DNA from: CAVYXA01 sp963846775
GTDB taxonomy: Bacteria; Verrucomicrobiota; Verrucomicrobiia; Chthoniobacterales; UBA10450
DNA: 64,000 nucleotides
NCBI GenBank assembly: GCA_963846775.1
Contig: CAWJXB010000006.1
Coordinates: forward strand, 1,674,001 to 1,738,000
Direction: 5' to 3'
A program made the position numbers and the translations under genes. A model generated the notes under the pieces. It saw nothing but the letters and a program-made list of their open reading frames with translations. It was not told the origin of the DNA and did no database searches. Below, piece by piece: positions 6,857 through 15,720 of this stretch (within the stretch, counting starts at the first letter, position 1; every line of letters begins with the position of its first letter).

Positions 6857-8974
6857 TCAATAGGTCAGCGTCAGTGTCACGATTCCGCTGTAGAGAAAAT
6901 CATCCACCTCCCCCGGCGGCGGATTACCGTATCCGGGCACCGGCACGGTGTTAGTGCGGTAAATGTCTTTATAGCCCTGGCGCGGAACGAAGAAGCCGAC
7001 GCCGGCGGTGACAATGATGTTGTCGGTCAGGAGCGGTCGCCACTCGAAGCCGATGCTGCAATCGACGCCGAAATCGTTGCTGGCGTGGTTAGTGAAGAGG
7101 ACCAGCTCGGTCGTAGCGGTATCGATGGTGCGAATGTAATTGGCGTTGATAAAAGCGCGCAGCTTCGGGGTGACGTCGGCGTCCAGGCCATAACCGACGA
7201 CCAACGCGCCCGGATTAACGAAATTGGATTGGCCCTCGGTCTTGCTGGTGCGGAAATCGATCACCAGACTGTCGCGCTGTTTAAAATTTACCGCCGTGCC
7301 CCCGAGGTTGAACCCTTGATGCGAGAAGAAACTGAAAGGGCCACCGATGAAAAACGGCCTGTCCAACACCGTATCAAAACCCGTCGCGGTTCCATCGGTC
7401 GGATCATCGTCGCCACTGGCGTAGAAGATCGAAAGTTTGTGTCGGAGCCAATCCTTGTCGATCGACAATTCGAGCGCCGCCATCTGCGCATTAATCTGCA
7501 CCCGGCGGCCGGCGATCCCGTTTAATCCATCCTCGCCCAGCACCTGATAGAAAGCATGGTCGATGTTGAGACGGCCAATGTGACCATCGCCGGTCCAGCC
7601 GAGGTAATACGCCTGGACATAATGATCCGCGACGGTGCCGATGGGCGCGGGACGGGTGATAAAGCCGTTCTTATCGTAGTGCCGGCTCGAATTGTCGAAA
7701 TTGGCAAGGAACGTTAGCTCGCCCGTGTATCCTTTCCAGATTAGGTCCTGCCGGAAAACGTTCGCCAGGTAGATCTGCTGGTCGCGCCGCTTGAATTCAT
7801 TGAGATCGGAATAGGTGTCTTTCTCCAGCATGTCGAAGGCAGCAACGTTATATTGCCAGCGGTTGTTGTCGTAATTGCCGAAAATTCGGACTCCGAGATT
7901 GGTGTCGTTGAAAATGAAGCCGCGAAAATCGCTTACGAACGGTTGAATCCCGATGCGCGAAGAGATGAAATCGTAGTTGCTCGACAAATCGCGAATGTGC
8001 AGTTCGCCGAATGCTTCCTGAAGCGAGAAGAAATCCTTTTCACGCGTGGTTCCCTTCTGCGGGTTTGGATTCACCACGTTCCGCTCCTGAACGTCGATGT
8101 AGTTATGATTGTAGACGCCCAGTAAACGCACCGCCCATTCGACCGGCTTGAACGCCGTTTCGCCTTTGAACAGATCGAGGCCGATCGAGACATCATTGGC
8201 GAAGAAAAGCTGTTCGCCGCGTCCGAAAAATTCGGAGCTGTTCGGAAAGGCCGCGCTCACGCCGCTCGGAGTCGGCAGTTGGCGCGTCTCGAATTGAAAG
8301 AAATCTTCGGCCGTGACGTTGAGAAAAATGTCCTGACCGTAAATCGGCGCGTCGCCTTTGAATTTGCTCTGCAAATAGGGATGCCAGAGACGCAGCCCGA
8401 ACTGATACGGCGTTTCGGTGGAAGGATCGGCATAACGTTTCCAGCGTCCAAAACCGATGAACCATCGGTTAGGCACGAATTGCGAGCTTGGAAGCAAGCC
8501 TTCGCCCAGCTCGGACTCGGGATACGTTTCGTAGGGCAGCTTCCGGCGTCTCGGCACGACTTCGCGCACGCCTTTACGCGGAAGCTCGAGCGAACGCGGC
8601 AACGCTTCCTCCCCGTATTCGGGCAACTGCGGCAGAATCGGCGGAAACAATTCGGGCGGCGCTTCGGGCTCGAGCGGGTGAGCGACGCCTGCGCCCGGGT
8701 CGGGATTAAATTGCGACGGCGGCAATGGCGCCTGTGTTTCTTTTGGCGTGTTCGCCTCAGTGGCTTTAACCTGCGCGATCACCAGCGATTTCTTTGGGAG
8801 TTCGCCACGGCGGAGCCCGTCCACAGCGGAGCCGGGTTGAGCGTTTTCTGAATCCTTAACTGCAATGGTCTGGCTCTTGAGCACAACGCTATCGATCGAG
8901 AGAAAGAGTCCGGCGATCGCTATCACCCTCCAGCGTAAAAATAAGCCCGAACACGCCTGAAATAACCAGGGCAT
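6857..8974 (-). CDS. Outer-membrane beta-barrel protein (porin-like)
   Basis: A 705-residue protein with an N-terminal signal segment (hydrophobic around residues 17-30), a Pro/Glu-rich linker to about residue 150, and a long C-terminal domain of alternating aromatic and hydrophobic strands that ends LTLTY with a C-terminal Tyr, typical of barrels inserted by BamA. The composition resembles alginate-export/porin-type barrels; I do not recognise a specific family. It is transcribed towards the decahaem cytochrome, with the four-helix cassette in between. By analogy with porin-cytochrome conduits the pair may move electrons across the outer membrane, but that is inference. Confidence 0.7.
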   Translation of the reverse strand: MPWLFQACSGLFLRWRVIAIAGLFLSIDSVVLKSQTIAVKDSENAQPGSAVDGLRRGELPKKSLVIAQVKATEANTPKETQAPLPPSQFNPDPGAGVAHPLEPEAPPELFPPILPQLPEYGEEALPRSLELPRKGVREVVPRRRKLPYETYPESELGEGLLPSSQFVPNRWFIGFGRWKRYADPSTETPYQFGLRLWHPYLQSKFKGDAPIYGQDIFLNVTAEDFFQFETRQLPTPSGVSAAFPNSSEFFGRGEQLFFANDVSIGLDLFKGETAFKPVEWAVRLLGVYNHNYIDVQERNVVNPNPQKGTTREKDFFSLQEAFGELHIRDLSSNYDFISSRIGIQPFVSDFRGFIFNDTNLGVRIFGNYDNNRWQYNVAAFDMLEKDTYSDLNEFKRRDQQIYLANVFRQDLIWKGYTGELTFLANFDNSSRHYDKNGFITRPAPIGTVADHYVQAYYLGWTGDGHIGRLNIDHAFYQVLGEDGLNGIAGRRVQINAQMAALELSIDKDWLRHKLSIFYASGDDDPTDGTATGFDTVLDRPFFIGGPFSFFSHQGFNLGGTAVNFKQRDSLVIDFRTSKTEGQSNFVNPGALVVGYGLDADVTPKLRAFINANYIRTIDTATTELVLFTNHASNDFGVDCSIGFEWRPLLTDNIIVTAGVGFFVPRQGYKDIYRTNTVPVPGYGNPPPGEVDDFLYSGIVTLTLTY

Positions 8975-9118
8975 CAGGAGGGAGAGGATGCCGGAGGACC
9001 GGGCGCATTTGCAAGCTCAACGCACAGACAGCCGATCGACGGTTCTGCCGGCCGATAACAACCGACGCCGAAGGCACGAACCTTGACTTTTGCTTGGCAA
9101 CGTTGGGACGATTCTGGT

Positions 9119-11461
9119 ATGCCCGTGTTCATGAAACTCCGGGTGCTTCTTGGTCTCCTGGGCGCGGGTTTTTTGCCCTTAAGCGCCTCGGCCCAACTCA
9201 CGAGCGCGGACACCACACGGATTATCAACCAGGCCGTGACGCGCGCGGTGGCGATTTCACCAAATAGCGTGATCGCGGTGACCGACCGCGAAGGCGATGT
9301 GCTCGCGATCTGGGTTGTGCGCGGTGGCGCGGCCAGCGATCCCGAGATCGCGACCGCTGTTTCCAAGGCCGGAACGGCGGCATACTTGAGCAGCAATCAA
9401 GGGGCGTTGACCTCGCGCACTGCCGGCTTCATCATTCAGCAGCACTTTCCGCCGGGGGTAAACAATGCCGCGCCCGGTCCGCTCGTCGGAGTTGGCCTAT
9501 CAAATCTCTTTTTCTCCGACATCAACAAGTTTCGAAAACCGGGCAGCGTGATCTCGTTTAGCGCAACTCCCGGCAATACCATAGTGCCGGTCCCCCTTAC
9601 GTCGTTAGATGGAACACCCGGCGGGCTTCCGCTTTACAAAAATGGCCGGCTCGTCGGTGGCATCGGAGTAACCGGAGATGGAATTCCGGCGCCGATCACC
9701 GGTTTTCGAGCGCAGAATCCGTTCATCTATGTGGCCGGATACGACAAGGATGAGGACATCGCGCTTGCCGGACAAAGAGGATTTGCGCCTTCATCCAGCA
9801 TCACGGCGAACAACGCTTTCGTGAATGGCATCCGACTCGCCTACGTAAATTCCTCGACCGTAAATTCGAACACGTATGTCATTCACGGCAATACCGATCC
9901 GCAGTATCCGACTATCCTCGGCGCACCGCCGCCGTTTCCTTACCCGCCGGCTGCGTTTGGAGGCGTGACCGGCGAAGTTCGGCAACCGATCGTGAGCGAT
10001 CCGATTCCTGGACCAATTAACGGTCAGGCGCGACTAACTGCGGCGGAAGTGGGCAGTATCATTAGTTATGCGGCGGCTCGGGGGAGCATCACACGCGCTG
10101 CGATCCGGTTACCAATCGGTTCGCCGATGCAGGTGTTCATCACGGTTGTGAACAATCCGAACATGGCCGGTGTGGCACCGACCGTTCTCGGAACATTTCG
10201 AATGGCCGAAGCGACCTTGTTTAGCTGGGACGTGGCAATTCAAAAAGCGCGCACTGTTGTTTATTATTCGACTCGCGATTTCCTCGGCTTCGGCTCGAAC
10301 ATCTCCGTCTCTGTTCGCTGCGTCGGTTTTCTCGCGCAATGCAATTACCCGCCCGGAATCGATGGCAATCCCCCCGGTCCATTCAATGGTCAACAGGAGC
10401 TGTTTTCCGGCTTGCTGGGAGATCATTGCCATCCAGCGGCGATCACGCCGAATCCGGTTCCAGCCCTGAACCCAAATCTCCCGAATGGCATCACCATTTT
10501 CCCGGGCGCATTCGGACTTTACCGCAACGGAGTCCTGGTCGGCGCTATTGGAGTCAGCGGTGACGGCGTCGATCAAGATGATATCGTTGCCGCCTCCGGC
10601 ACCCAGAACTTCCTTGCCCCCACTGCGATTCGTTCCGACCGATTCATCTATCGCGGGACCCGTCTTCCGTATGCGAAATTCCCGCGAGACCCAAGCCAGG
10701 ACCCGGTCGTTCCCGTCGTGCGCGTTGATTTTAATTACGATCGCAAGCCGGACCTCTCGCTCTGGAATTCGAGCACGCGAAGGACAGCGGTCTGGTATAT
10801 GAACAACAATGTTTATCTCTGCGGAAGATATGCGCCGACTCTTCCGACCGGTTGGAGACTTGTCGATGTGGCCGATTTCGATAGAGACGGCAATCCGGAT
10901 TATCTGCTGTTTAACTCCAGCACGCGTCAGACCGCGATCTGGTATCTATCTGGGCAAAGCTACGTGCACGGCGTTTATGGCCCCAGCATTCCCAGCGGAT
11001 GGAACCTTAGCTTTGCCGCGGACCTGAATCGCGACGGCCGGCCCGATTACGTCCTCTACAATCCGGCCACGCGGCAAACCGGCGTGTGGTTCATGAACAA
11101 CAATCACTTAATCAGCGCATCTTATGGCCCTACTTTGCCGGCCGGCTGGACCTTGGTTGGTTTGGACGATTTCGATCGCGACGGAAAAACTGATTACCTG
11201 CTTTTCAATTCAGCCACGGGCCAGTCTGCAATTTGGTACTTGTCGAACGTGACATTTCTGAGAGGCGCTTACGGCCCCACCATCGCGACTGGCTACACCC
11301 TGGCTGGAGCGGATGACTTCAGCGGCGACGGCAAATCGGACTTCGTGCTTTGGAATCGCACGACGGGTCGGACTGCTTTCTGGTATCTAAACAACAACAT
11401 TTATCTCGGTGGCGCGTTCGGTCCGGTAGTGCCCGCCGGATACGATTTGATTGCACCCTGA
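9119..11461 (+). CDS. Secreted HbpS/GlcG-like protein with C-terminal VCBS/FG-GAP repeats
   Basis: The 780-residue product starts at ATG 9119 (ATG 9131 is also possible) and has a signal peptide ending near PLSASAQ. The N-terminal part resembles the HbpS/GlcG (haem-degrading/binding, DUF336) fold: RIINQAVTRAV, AVTDREGDVLAIW, and the glycine-rich GGLPLYKNGRLVGGIGVTGD. A diverged second copy ends FGLYRNGVLVGAIGVSGDG. The C-terminal 250 residues hold five repeats of about 50 residues with calcium-loop motifs such as DFDRDGNPDYLLFN, as in VCBS/FG-GAP propellers. It is divergent from the barrel/cytochrome genes, so haem handling or extracellular binding is plausible but unproven. Confidence 0.75.
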   Translation: MPVFMKLRVLLGLLGAGFLPLSASAQLTSADTTRIINQAVTRAVAISPNSVIAVTDREGDVLAIWVVRGGAASDPEIATAVSKAGTAAYLSSNQGALTSRTAGFIIQQHFPPGVNNAAPGPLVGVGLSNLFFSDINKFRKPGSVISFSATPGNTIVPVPLTSLDGTPGGLPLYKNGRLVGGIGVTGDGIPAPITGFRAQNPFIYVAGYDKDEDIALAGQRGFAPSSSITANNAFVNGIRLAYVNSSTVNSNTYVIHGNTDPQYPTILGAPPPFPYPPAAFGGVTGEVRQPIVSDPIPGPINGQARLTAAEVGSIISYAAARGSITRAAIRLPIGSPMQVFITVVNNPNMAGVAPTVLGTFRMAEATLFSWDVAIQKARTVVYYSTRDFLGFGSNISVSVRCVGFLAQCNYPPGIDGNPPGPFNGQQELFSGLLGDHCHPAAITPNPVPALNPNLPNGITIFPGAFGLYRNGVLVGAIGVSGDGVDQDDIVAASGTQNFLAPTAIRSDRFIYRGTRLPYAKFPRDPSQDPVVPVVRVDFNYDRKPDLSLWNSSTRRTAVWYMNNNVYLCGRYAPTLPTGWRLVDVADFDRDGNPDYLLFNSSTRQTAIWYLSGQSYVHGVYGPSIPSGWNLSFAADLNRDGRPDYVLYNPATRQTGVWFMNNNHLISASYGPTLPAGWTLVGLDDFDRDGKTDYLLFNSATGQSAIWYLSNVTFLRGAYGPTIATGYTLAGADDFSGDGKSDFVLWNRTTGRTAFWYLNNNIYLGGAFGPVVPAGYDLIAP

Positions 11462-11624
11462 GCGGGTGACCTGCGGCGTGGCCAAATGCCGATAGCAATT
11501 GCGATGGGTCGCTACGCCGGAATTGTTGCTTCGGACATTCCGTGTGTCGCTTGCGCGGGAAAGCGCTCCATGGCATAAGAGCAAACTCGCGATTAAATTC
11601 CGCCGACCAGATCGACAATTCATC

Positions 11625-12350
11625 ATGCCAACCGCCTCTCCTGCTAAGACCGATGCCGCGATCGAAACCCGCGTCTTTTGGCTGCGCTATCGCAACGAGG
11701 TGATTGCGGTATTAATTGTGGCCCTGCTCGCGGCGCTCGGCTATGTCGGCTTCCGTGTTTATACGGAGCGCCGTGGCGCCGCGGCGGGCGAATTGCTGGC
11801 CGGCGCAAAAACCGTTTCGGATTATCAGCAAGTCATCGCGCGCTACCCGAACACCGCGGCGAGCGCAGATGCGTATCTGCTCCTGGCCGATGCACAACGC
11901 CGCGAAGGGAAGTTCGCGGATGCGAACACGACATTGCAATCGTTCCTCAGCAAGTACCCCGAACGCCAGCTGGCGCCCACGGCGCGGCTGGCGATGGCGG
12001 GCAATCTGGATACGATGGGCAAGACCGACGAAGCGCTCGCGATATACCAACAGACCGCGTCGGCTTATCCAAAGAGCTACACGGCGCCACTCGCTTTGAT
12101 CTCACGGGCGCAGCTGTTGAAGACAAAGAACCGGAGCGATGAGGCGCGTCAGGTCTGTGAGGCAATTATGACGCAATACCGCGACAGTTTTTGGGCGCAG
12201 GAGGCCATGCGACTACTCATGTCCATCAAGCCCAGCGCATCGCCGACACCACCGGTAAATGCAGGCCAGCAACCGCCTGCGCTACTGGCACGCCCGCCGG
12301 AGCGCCGGCCCTTTCCCGCGCCTTCGCCGGGAGCAAAAAAACCGCATTGA
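11625..12350 (+). CDS. Membrane-anchored TPR protein
   Basis: A 241-residue protein starting at ATG 11625. A short cytoplasmic N-terminus is followed by one membrane helix (about residues 24-43, VIAVLIVALLAALGYVGF). The rest is a periplasmic helical repeat region of TPR type (AYLLLADAQRREGKFADANT, LAMAGNLDTMGKTDEALAIY) ending in a Pro-rich tail. The organisation resembles YfgM-like ancillary factors and outer-membrane assembly TPR proteins. It stands alone, convergent with the rpsI gene. The specific role is not recognised. Confidence 0.65.
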   Translation: MPTASPAKTDAAIETRVFWLRYRNEVIAVLIVALLAALGYVGFRVYTERRGAAAGELLAGAKTVSDYQQVIARYPNTAASADAYLLLADAQRREGKFADANTTLQSFLSKYPERQLAPTARLAMAGNLDTMGKTDEALAIYQQTASAYPKSYTAPLALISRAQLLKTKNRSDEARQVCEAIMTQYRDSFWAQEAMRLLMSIKPSASPTPPVNAGQQPPALLARPPERRPFPAPSPGAKKPH

Positions 12351-12483
12351 CGCCTCAGGCTCGATATAAATAGCGCGCCTTTGGCGCTAACCGTTTCGTC
12401 GAGGACAACGCGTTCAGACTTTGGCGCCGAGCCCATCGGCTTGTCATCAACGCGATGGCAACCTAATCGCCGCAGGCCCAATC

Positions 12484-12879
12484 TTATCGCTTCGAGAATT
12501 GGAAGCGTTTGCGCGCACCGGGCTGGCCGGATTTCTTCCGCTCTTTCATGCGTGGATCGCGACTGAGCAAGCCTTCACTCTTGAGGCTGCTGCGCAAATT
12601 GGGATCGACTTGGAGCAGTGCGCGCGAGATGGCCAGCCGCACCGCGCCGGCTTGACCGGTCGGACCGCCGCCGCTGGTGTTGATCGACAGATCGTAGGAG
12701 GTGACTGCTTTCGCCGTTTGCAGCGGCTGAAGCACTGTGTTTTGCAGGGGTGGTGTCGGGAAGTAATCTTCGAAGCTGCGGCCGTTTATGTCGATTTTGC
12801 CGCTCCCGGCCGTCATCCGGATGCGCGCGACCGATGTTTTGCGGCGACCTGTGGCGATAAATTCTTCTGTCTTAGCCAT
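12484..12879 (-). CDS. rpsI: 30S ribosomal protein S9
   Basis: S9 is a small-subunit head protein whose C-terminal tail reaches the P-site tRNA. The 131-residue product has the family opening FIATGRRKTSVARIRM, the central GGGPTGQAGAVRLAISRALL and the basic tail GARKRFQFSKR. It follows rplM after nine bases, the standard rplM-rpsI operon. Confidence 0.97.
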   Translation of the reverse strand: MAKTEEFIATGRRKTSVARIRMTAGSGKIDINGRSFEDYFPTPPLQNTVLQPLQTAKAVTSYDLSINTSGGGPTGQAGAVRLAISRALLQVDPNLRSSLKSEGLLSRDPRMKERKKSGQPGARKRFQFSKR

Positions 12880-12888
12880 GGCGAATGT

Positions 12889-13323
12889 TTATTGGAAAAC
12901 CGTGACCGGCGCCGGCTTTTGTGCGACGTGCGGATGCGATTCGCCCCGGTAAACTTTTAGTTTTCGATAGACCGCGCGACCAAGACGATTGTGCGGGATC
13001 ATCCCGCGGACTGCGCGTTCCACCAACAGCTCCGGATGCCGGGCCCGGCGCGCCCCCACGTTTTCCGATTTGTGGCCGCCGACGTAGCCGGAAAAACTCA
13101 TGTAGGTCTTTTGTTCTTCTTTCTTGCCGGTGACGCGGACTTTTTCGGCATTGATCACGATGACGAAATCGCCGGTATCAACATGCGGCGTAAAAATTGG
13201 TTTACCTTTGCCGCGCAGTAAATTCGCCGCTTTGGCCGCGACGCGACCGAGCACCTGATCTTTCGCGTCAATGATCCACCACTGGCGGTTTACCTCCTTG
13301 GCTTTGGCAGAAAATGTCTTCAT
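12889..13323 (-). CDS. rplM: 50S ribosomal protein L13
   Basis: L13 is an early-assembling large-subunit protein. The 144-residue product has WWIIDAKDQVLGRVAAKAAN, the PHVDTGDFVIVINAEKV segment and VRGMIPHNRLGRAVYRKLKV. It is the first gene of the rplM-rpsI pair; its promoter must lie in the gap to the divergent DUF1059 gene at 13516, where no site is evident by eye. Confidence 0.97.
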   Translation of the reverse strand: MKTFSAKAKEVNRQWWIIDAKDQVLGRVAAKAANLLRGKGKPIFTPHVDTGDFVIVINAEKVRVTGKKEEQKTYMSFSGYVGGHKSENVGARRARHPELLVERAVRGMIPHNRLGRAVYRKLKVYRGESHPHVAQKPAPVTVFQ

Positions 13324-13515
13324 GTCGGGGCGGAAAAATGGAGCGGAAACTACGAGTCAGGCAGGCACCTGTCAACTGAATGTCGCGATGGGCCGCGGCG
13401 ATCTAATGCCGTCGCTAGTTCCCAGGTCAACAGCGCCGAGATAAGACCGATTGATCACAGCGAGCAATCGTTGAAGTTTGCTGAGTTAAGGAAGATCAAG
13501 AAATTGGAGGTCACA

Positions 13516-13704
13516 ATGGCTCAACGAAAATCAATCGACTGCAGGGATCACCCGAGTGAGAAGAATTGCTCGCTTAAGATTTCGGGCAAGGAAAACGAAG
13601 TGCTCGAGGCGGCGGTGCAACACGCGGTTTCCGCGCATGGGCACAAAAACTCGCCCGAACTGCGCGAGCAAATCAAATCGATGCTCAAAGACGAGGGTGA
13701 TTAG
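13516..13704 (+). CDS. Small DUF1059 protein
   Basis: A 62-residue soluble protein of the DUF1059 family, function unknown. The conserved pattern is visible: IDCRDHPSEKNCSLKISG, then AVQHAVSAHGH and a Glu/Lys-rich end. The start is ATG 13516, chosen because a strong ribosome-binding site (GGAGG) lies eight bases upstream and because the family starts here; the frame is open further upstream. It is a single gene between rplM (divergent) and proC (convergent). Confidence 0.8.
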   Translation: MAQRKSIDCRDHPSEKNCSLKISGKENEVLEAAVQHAVSAHGHKNSPELREQIKSMLKDEGD

Positions 13705-13822
13705 CCGGGGACCGTCGAGTGTCACCGGCCCAATCCACGCGCCGATTAACACAATCACGCGCCGAAACCAGCACACCAGAGGTGTGCGCTGGCCCGAGCG
13801 CGCGATGATCGGGCGCGCGCCC

Positions 13823-14638
13823 TCAGAAATTCTCCTGAGCCATTTCCTTCCCGCGCTTTGTCGCAGCTTCGACCGCGGCAATGAGACCGGCGGCCGTTTC
13901 GCGTTTTTCGATCTCGGCGAGACCGGCAGCAGTCGTACCTCCGGGCGTGACGACCAATTTACGCAAGGCCTCGGGTGATAGTTTGCTTTCCCGAGCGAAC
14001 TGCGCAGCGCCGAGCGCGGTCTGCGTGGCCAGTTGTAACGCGACATCGGGGGCAAGCCCCATTTTCTCGGCGCCGTTGGCCAACGCCTCAATCACCGTAT
14101 AGACGAAAGCCGGGCCGCTGCCGCACAACGCGGTGGCAACGTCGATTTGTTCTTCCGTCACTTCGGCCACGACGCCGATTGCGCTAAACATTTTGCGGGC
14201 AAGATCGACGTCTTCGTTTGTCGTGCGGCTACCGTTCGCGATGGCAGTCGCGGCCTGGCAAATAGCCGCTGACGTATTGGTCATCGCGCGCATGAACCGG
14301 CCTCTGGCGAGCTTTTCCATGCTCGCAGTGCGAACACCGGCGGCGAGCGAAATAACCAGTTTATTATCGATCTTGTCTGCGATGGTGCGAAGCACCGGCA
14401 GGACCACGCCCGGTTTTACGCCGATCAAAATCGTCTCCGCTTTTTCGGCTAATTCGCGGTTGTCGGCAGCAAAAACAAGATTGACGTCCCGCTGTAGATC
14501 GACGCGCGTTTGCTCGCTCGGTTCACTCGCGATCATTTCGCCAGGCCCGCAGAATTTGGCGAGGGCCAGGCCGCGAATGACCAAACCGGCCAGTTTGCCC
14601 GCGCCGATAAACCCGAGGCGATACGTTTGAGAATTCAT
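13823..14638 (-). CDS. proC: Pyrroline-5-carboxylate reductase
   Basis: Catalyses the last step of proline synthesis, NAD(P)H-dependent reduction of pyrroline-5-carboxylate, in the cytosol. The 271-residue product has the N-terminal dinucleotide-binding motif LGFIGAGKLAGLVIRGL, the catalytic-domain segment ALCGSGPAFVYTVIEALANG and the family signature LRKLVVTPGGTTAAGLAEIE. The start at 14638 fits family length; the frame is open upstream but that region overlaps nadA. It is divergent from nadA with 21 bp between the starts. Confidence 0.95.
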   Translation of the reverse strand: MNSQTYRLGFIGAGKLAGLVIRGLALAKFCGPGEMIASEPSEQTRVDLQRDVNLVFAADNRELAEKAETILIGVKPGVVLPVLRTIADKIDNKLVISLAAGVRTASMEKLARGRFMRAMTNTSAAICQAATAIANGSRTTNEDVDLARKMFSAIGVVAEVTEEQIDVATALCGSGPAFVYTVIEALANGAEKMGLAPDVALQLATQTALGAAQFARESKLSPEALRKLVVTPGGTTAAGLAEIEKRETAAGLIAAVEAATKRGKEMAQENF

Positions 14639-14659
14639 CGTTCTTCGCGATAATAATCC

Positions 14660-15631
14660 ATGGTAAGCGCGGCTGTCGATGTCGCCAAAGGGCGAGTCCG
14701 TCCATGTGGCGGGCTCGCGGAGGAATTGGTCGAACTCAAGCGGGAACGGAATGCGGTCATTCTGGCACATAATTATCAGGTGCCGGCGTTGCAGGACGCG
14801 GCGGATTACGTTGGCGATTCGTTGGGACTGAGCTTTCAGGCCGCGAAAACGGACGCGGACATTATCCTGTTTTGCGGCGTCCATTTCATGGCCGAGACGG
14901 CGAAGATTCTCAATCCGCACAAGCGGGTCATTTTGCCCGATCTCGATGCGGGATGCTCACTCTCGGAGTCATGTCCGCCGGATAAGCTGGCCGCGTTTTT
15001 GCAAAAGCACGCGGACAAAAACTACTACGTCATAGCCTACATCAATTGCAGCGCCGGCGTGAAAGCGTTGGCCGATGTGATCTGCACCAGCGGGAACGCC
15101 GATAAGATTGTCCACTCGGCGCCGGCCGACCGGAACATTCTATTTGTGCCCGACCAAAACCTCGGTGCCTGGGTGATGGAGCGGACCGGGCGGAAAATGG
15201 ATTTGTGGCAGGGCACCTGTTACGTGCACGTCGAGTTTACCGCGCGCAGCATCAATCGGATTCGGGAGCAATATCCCGGCGCGCCTGTGGTCGCGCATCC
15301 GGAATGCACTTATGCGGTTCGGATGCTGGCCGACGAGGTTTGTTCGACGGAAAAAATGATTACGTTTTGCAAAGAATCACCGGCTAACGAAATCATCGTC
15401 GTGACCGAAGCCGGCATGCTCCATCGTCTCCGCAAAGAGATCCCGGGCAAAGTGTTTATCCCTGGGCCGACAGAAAATTGTTTCTGCGGCGAGTGTCGCT
15501 TCATGAAAATGAACACGCTGGAGAAGGCGTACGACGCGCTGCTCAACCTCGAGCCGGAAATCATTTTGCCGGAGCCGTTGCGCAAAAGAGCCGAGTTGCC
15601 GATTCGGCGGATGCTGGAGCTGAGCCGATGA
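14660..15631 (+). CDS. nadA: Quinolinate synthase A
   Basis: A [4Fe-4S] enzyme that condenses iminoaspartate with dihydroxyacetone phosphate to give quinolinate in NAD synthesis. The 323-residue product shows AVILAHNYQVPALQDAADYV, DSLGLSFQAAKT, the cluster-region Cys in AYINCSAGVKALADVICTSG and the C-terminal CFCGECRFMKMNTLEK. nadB and nadC are not in the window. It begins 21 bp from the divergent proC start and is followed by a hairpin with a T-rich flank. Confidence 0.96.
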   Translation: MVSAAVDVAKGRVRPCGGLAEELVELKRERNAVILAHNYQVPALQDAADYVGDSLGLSFQAAKTDADIILFCGVHFMAETAKILNPHKRVILPDLDAGCSLSESCPPDKLAAFLQKHADKNYYVIAYINCSAGVKALADVICTSGNADKIVHSAPADRNILFVPDQNLGAWVMERTGRKMDLWQGTCYVHVEFTARSINRIREQYPGAPVVAHPECTYAVRMLADEVCSTEKMITFCKESPANEIIVVTEAGMLHRLRKEIPGKVFIPGPTENCFCGECRFMKMNTLEKAYDALLNLEPEIILPEPLRKRAELPIRRMLELSR

Positions 15632-15638
15632 CGGGAAA

Positions 15639-15710
15639 ATGACGAGTAACAAGTGACGAGTTTGTCCTCGTCACTATTTTCTCTTGTCACTCGCCGCTCA
15701 TCACTCTTCA
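15639..15710 (+). terminator. Heptamer inverted array downstream of nadA, possible terminator
   Basis: Units ATGACGA, GTAACAA, GTGACGA, GTTTGTC are followed by the inverted set CTCGTCA, CTTGTCA, CTCGCCG, CTCATCA, CTCTTCA in 7-bp steps. The centre is a perfect 8-bp hairpin, GTGACGAG (15653-15660) with CTCGTCAC (15667-15674), followed by TATTTT. It may terminate nadA transcription. Confidence 0.55.
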
Positions 15711-15720
15711 CTTCCGCTCG

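Noticed and set aside
6821..7525. A 234-codon plus-strand frame beginning in the heptamer array
   Set aside because: Antisense to the barrel gene; its start comes from repeat sequence and it has no motif.
12370..12390. Terminator between the TPR gene and rpsI
   Set aside because: There is a short TAGCGC/GCGCTA stem, but it is only 6 bp and no T-run follows on either strand, so the evidence is too weak.
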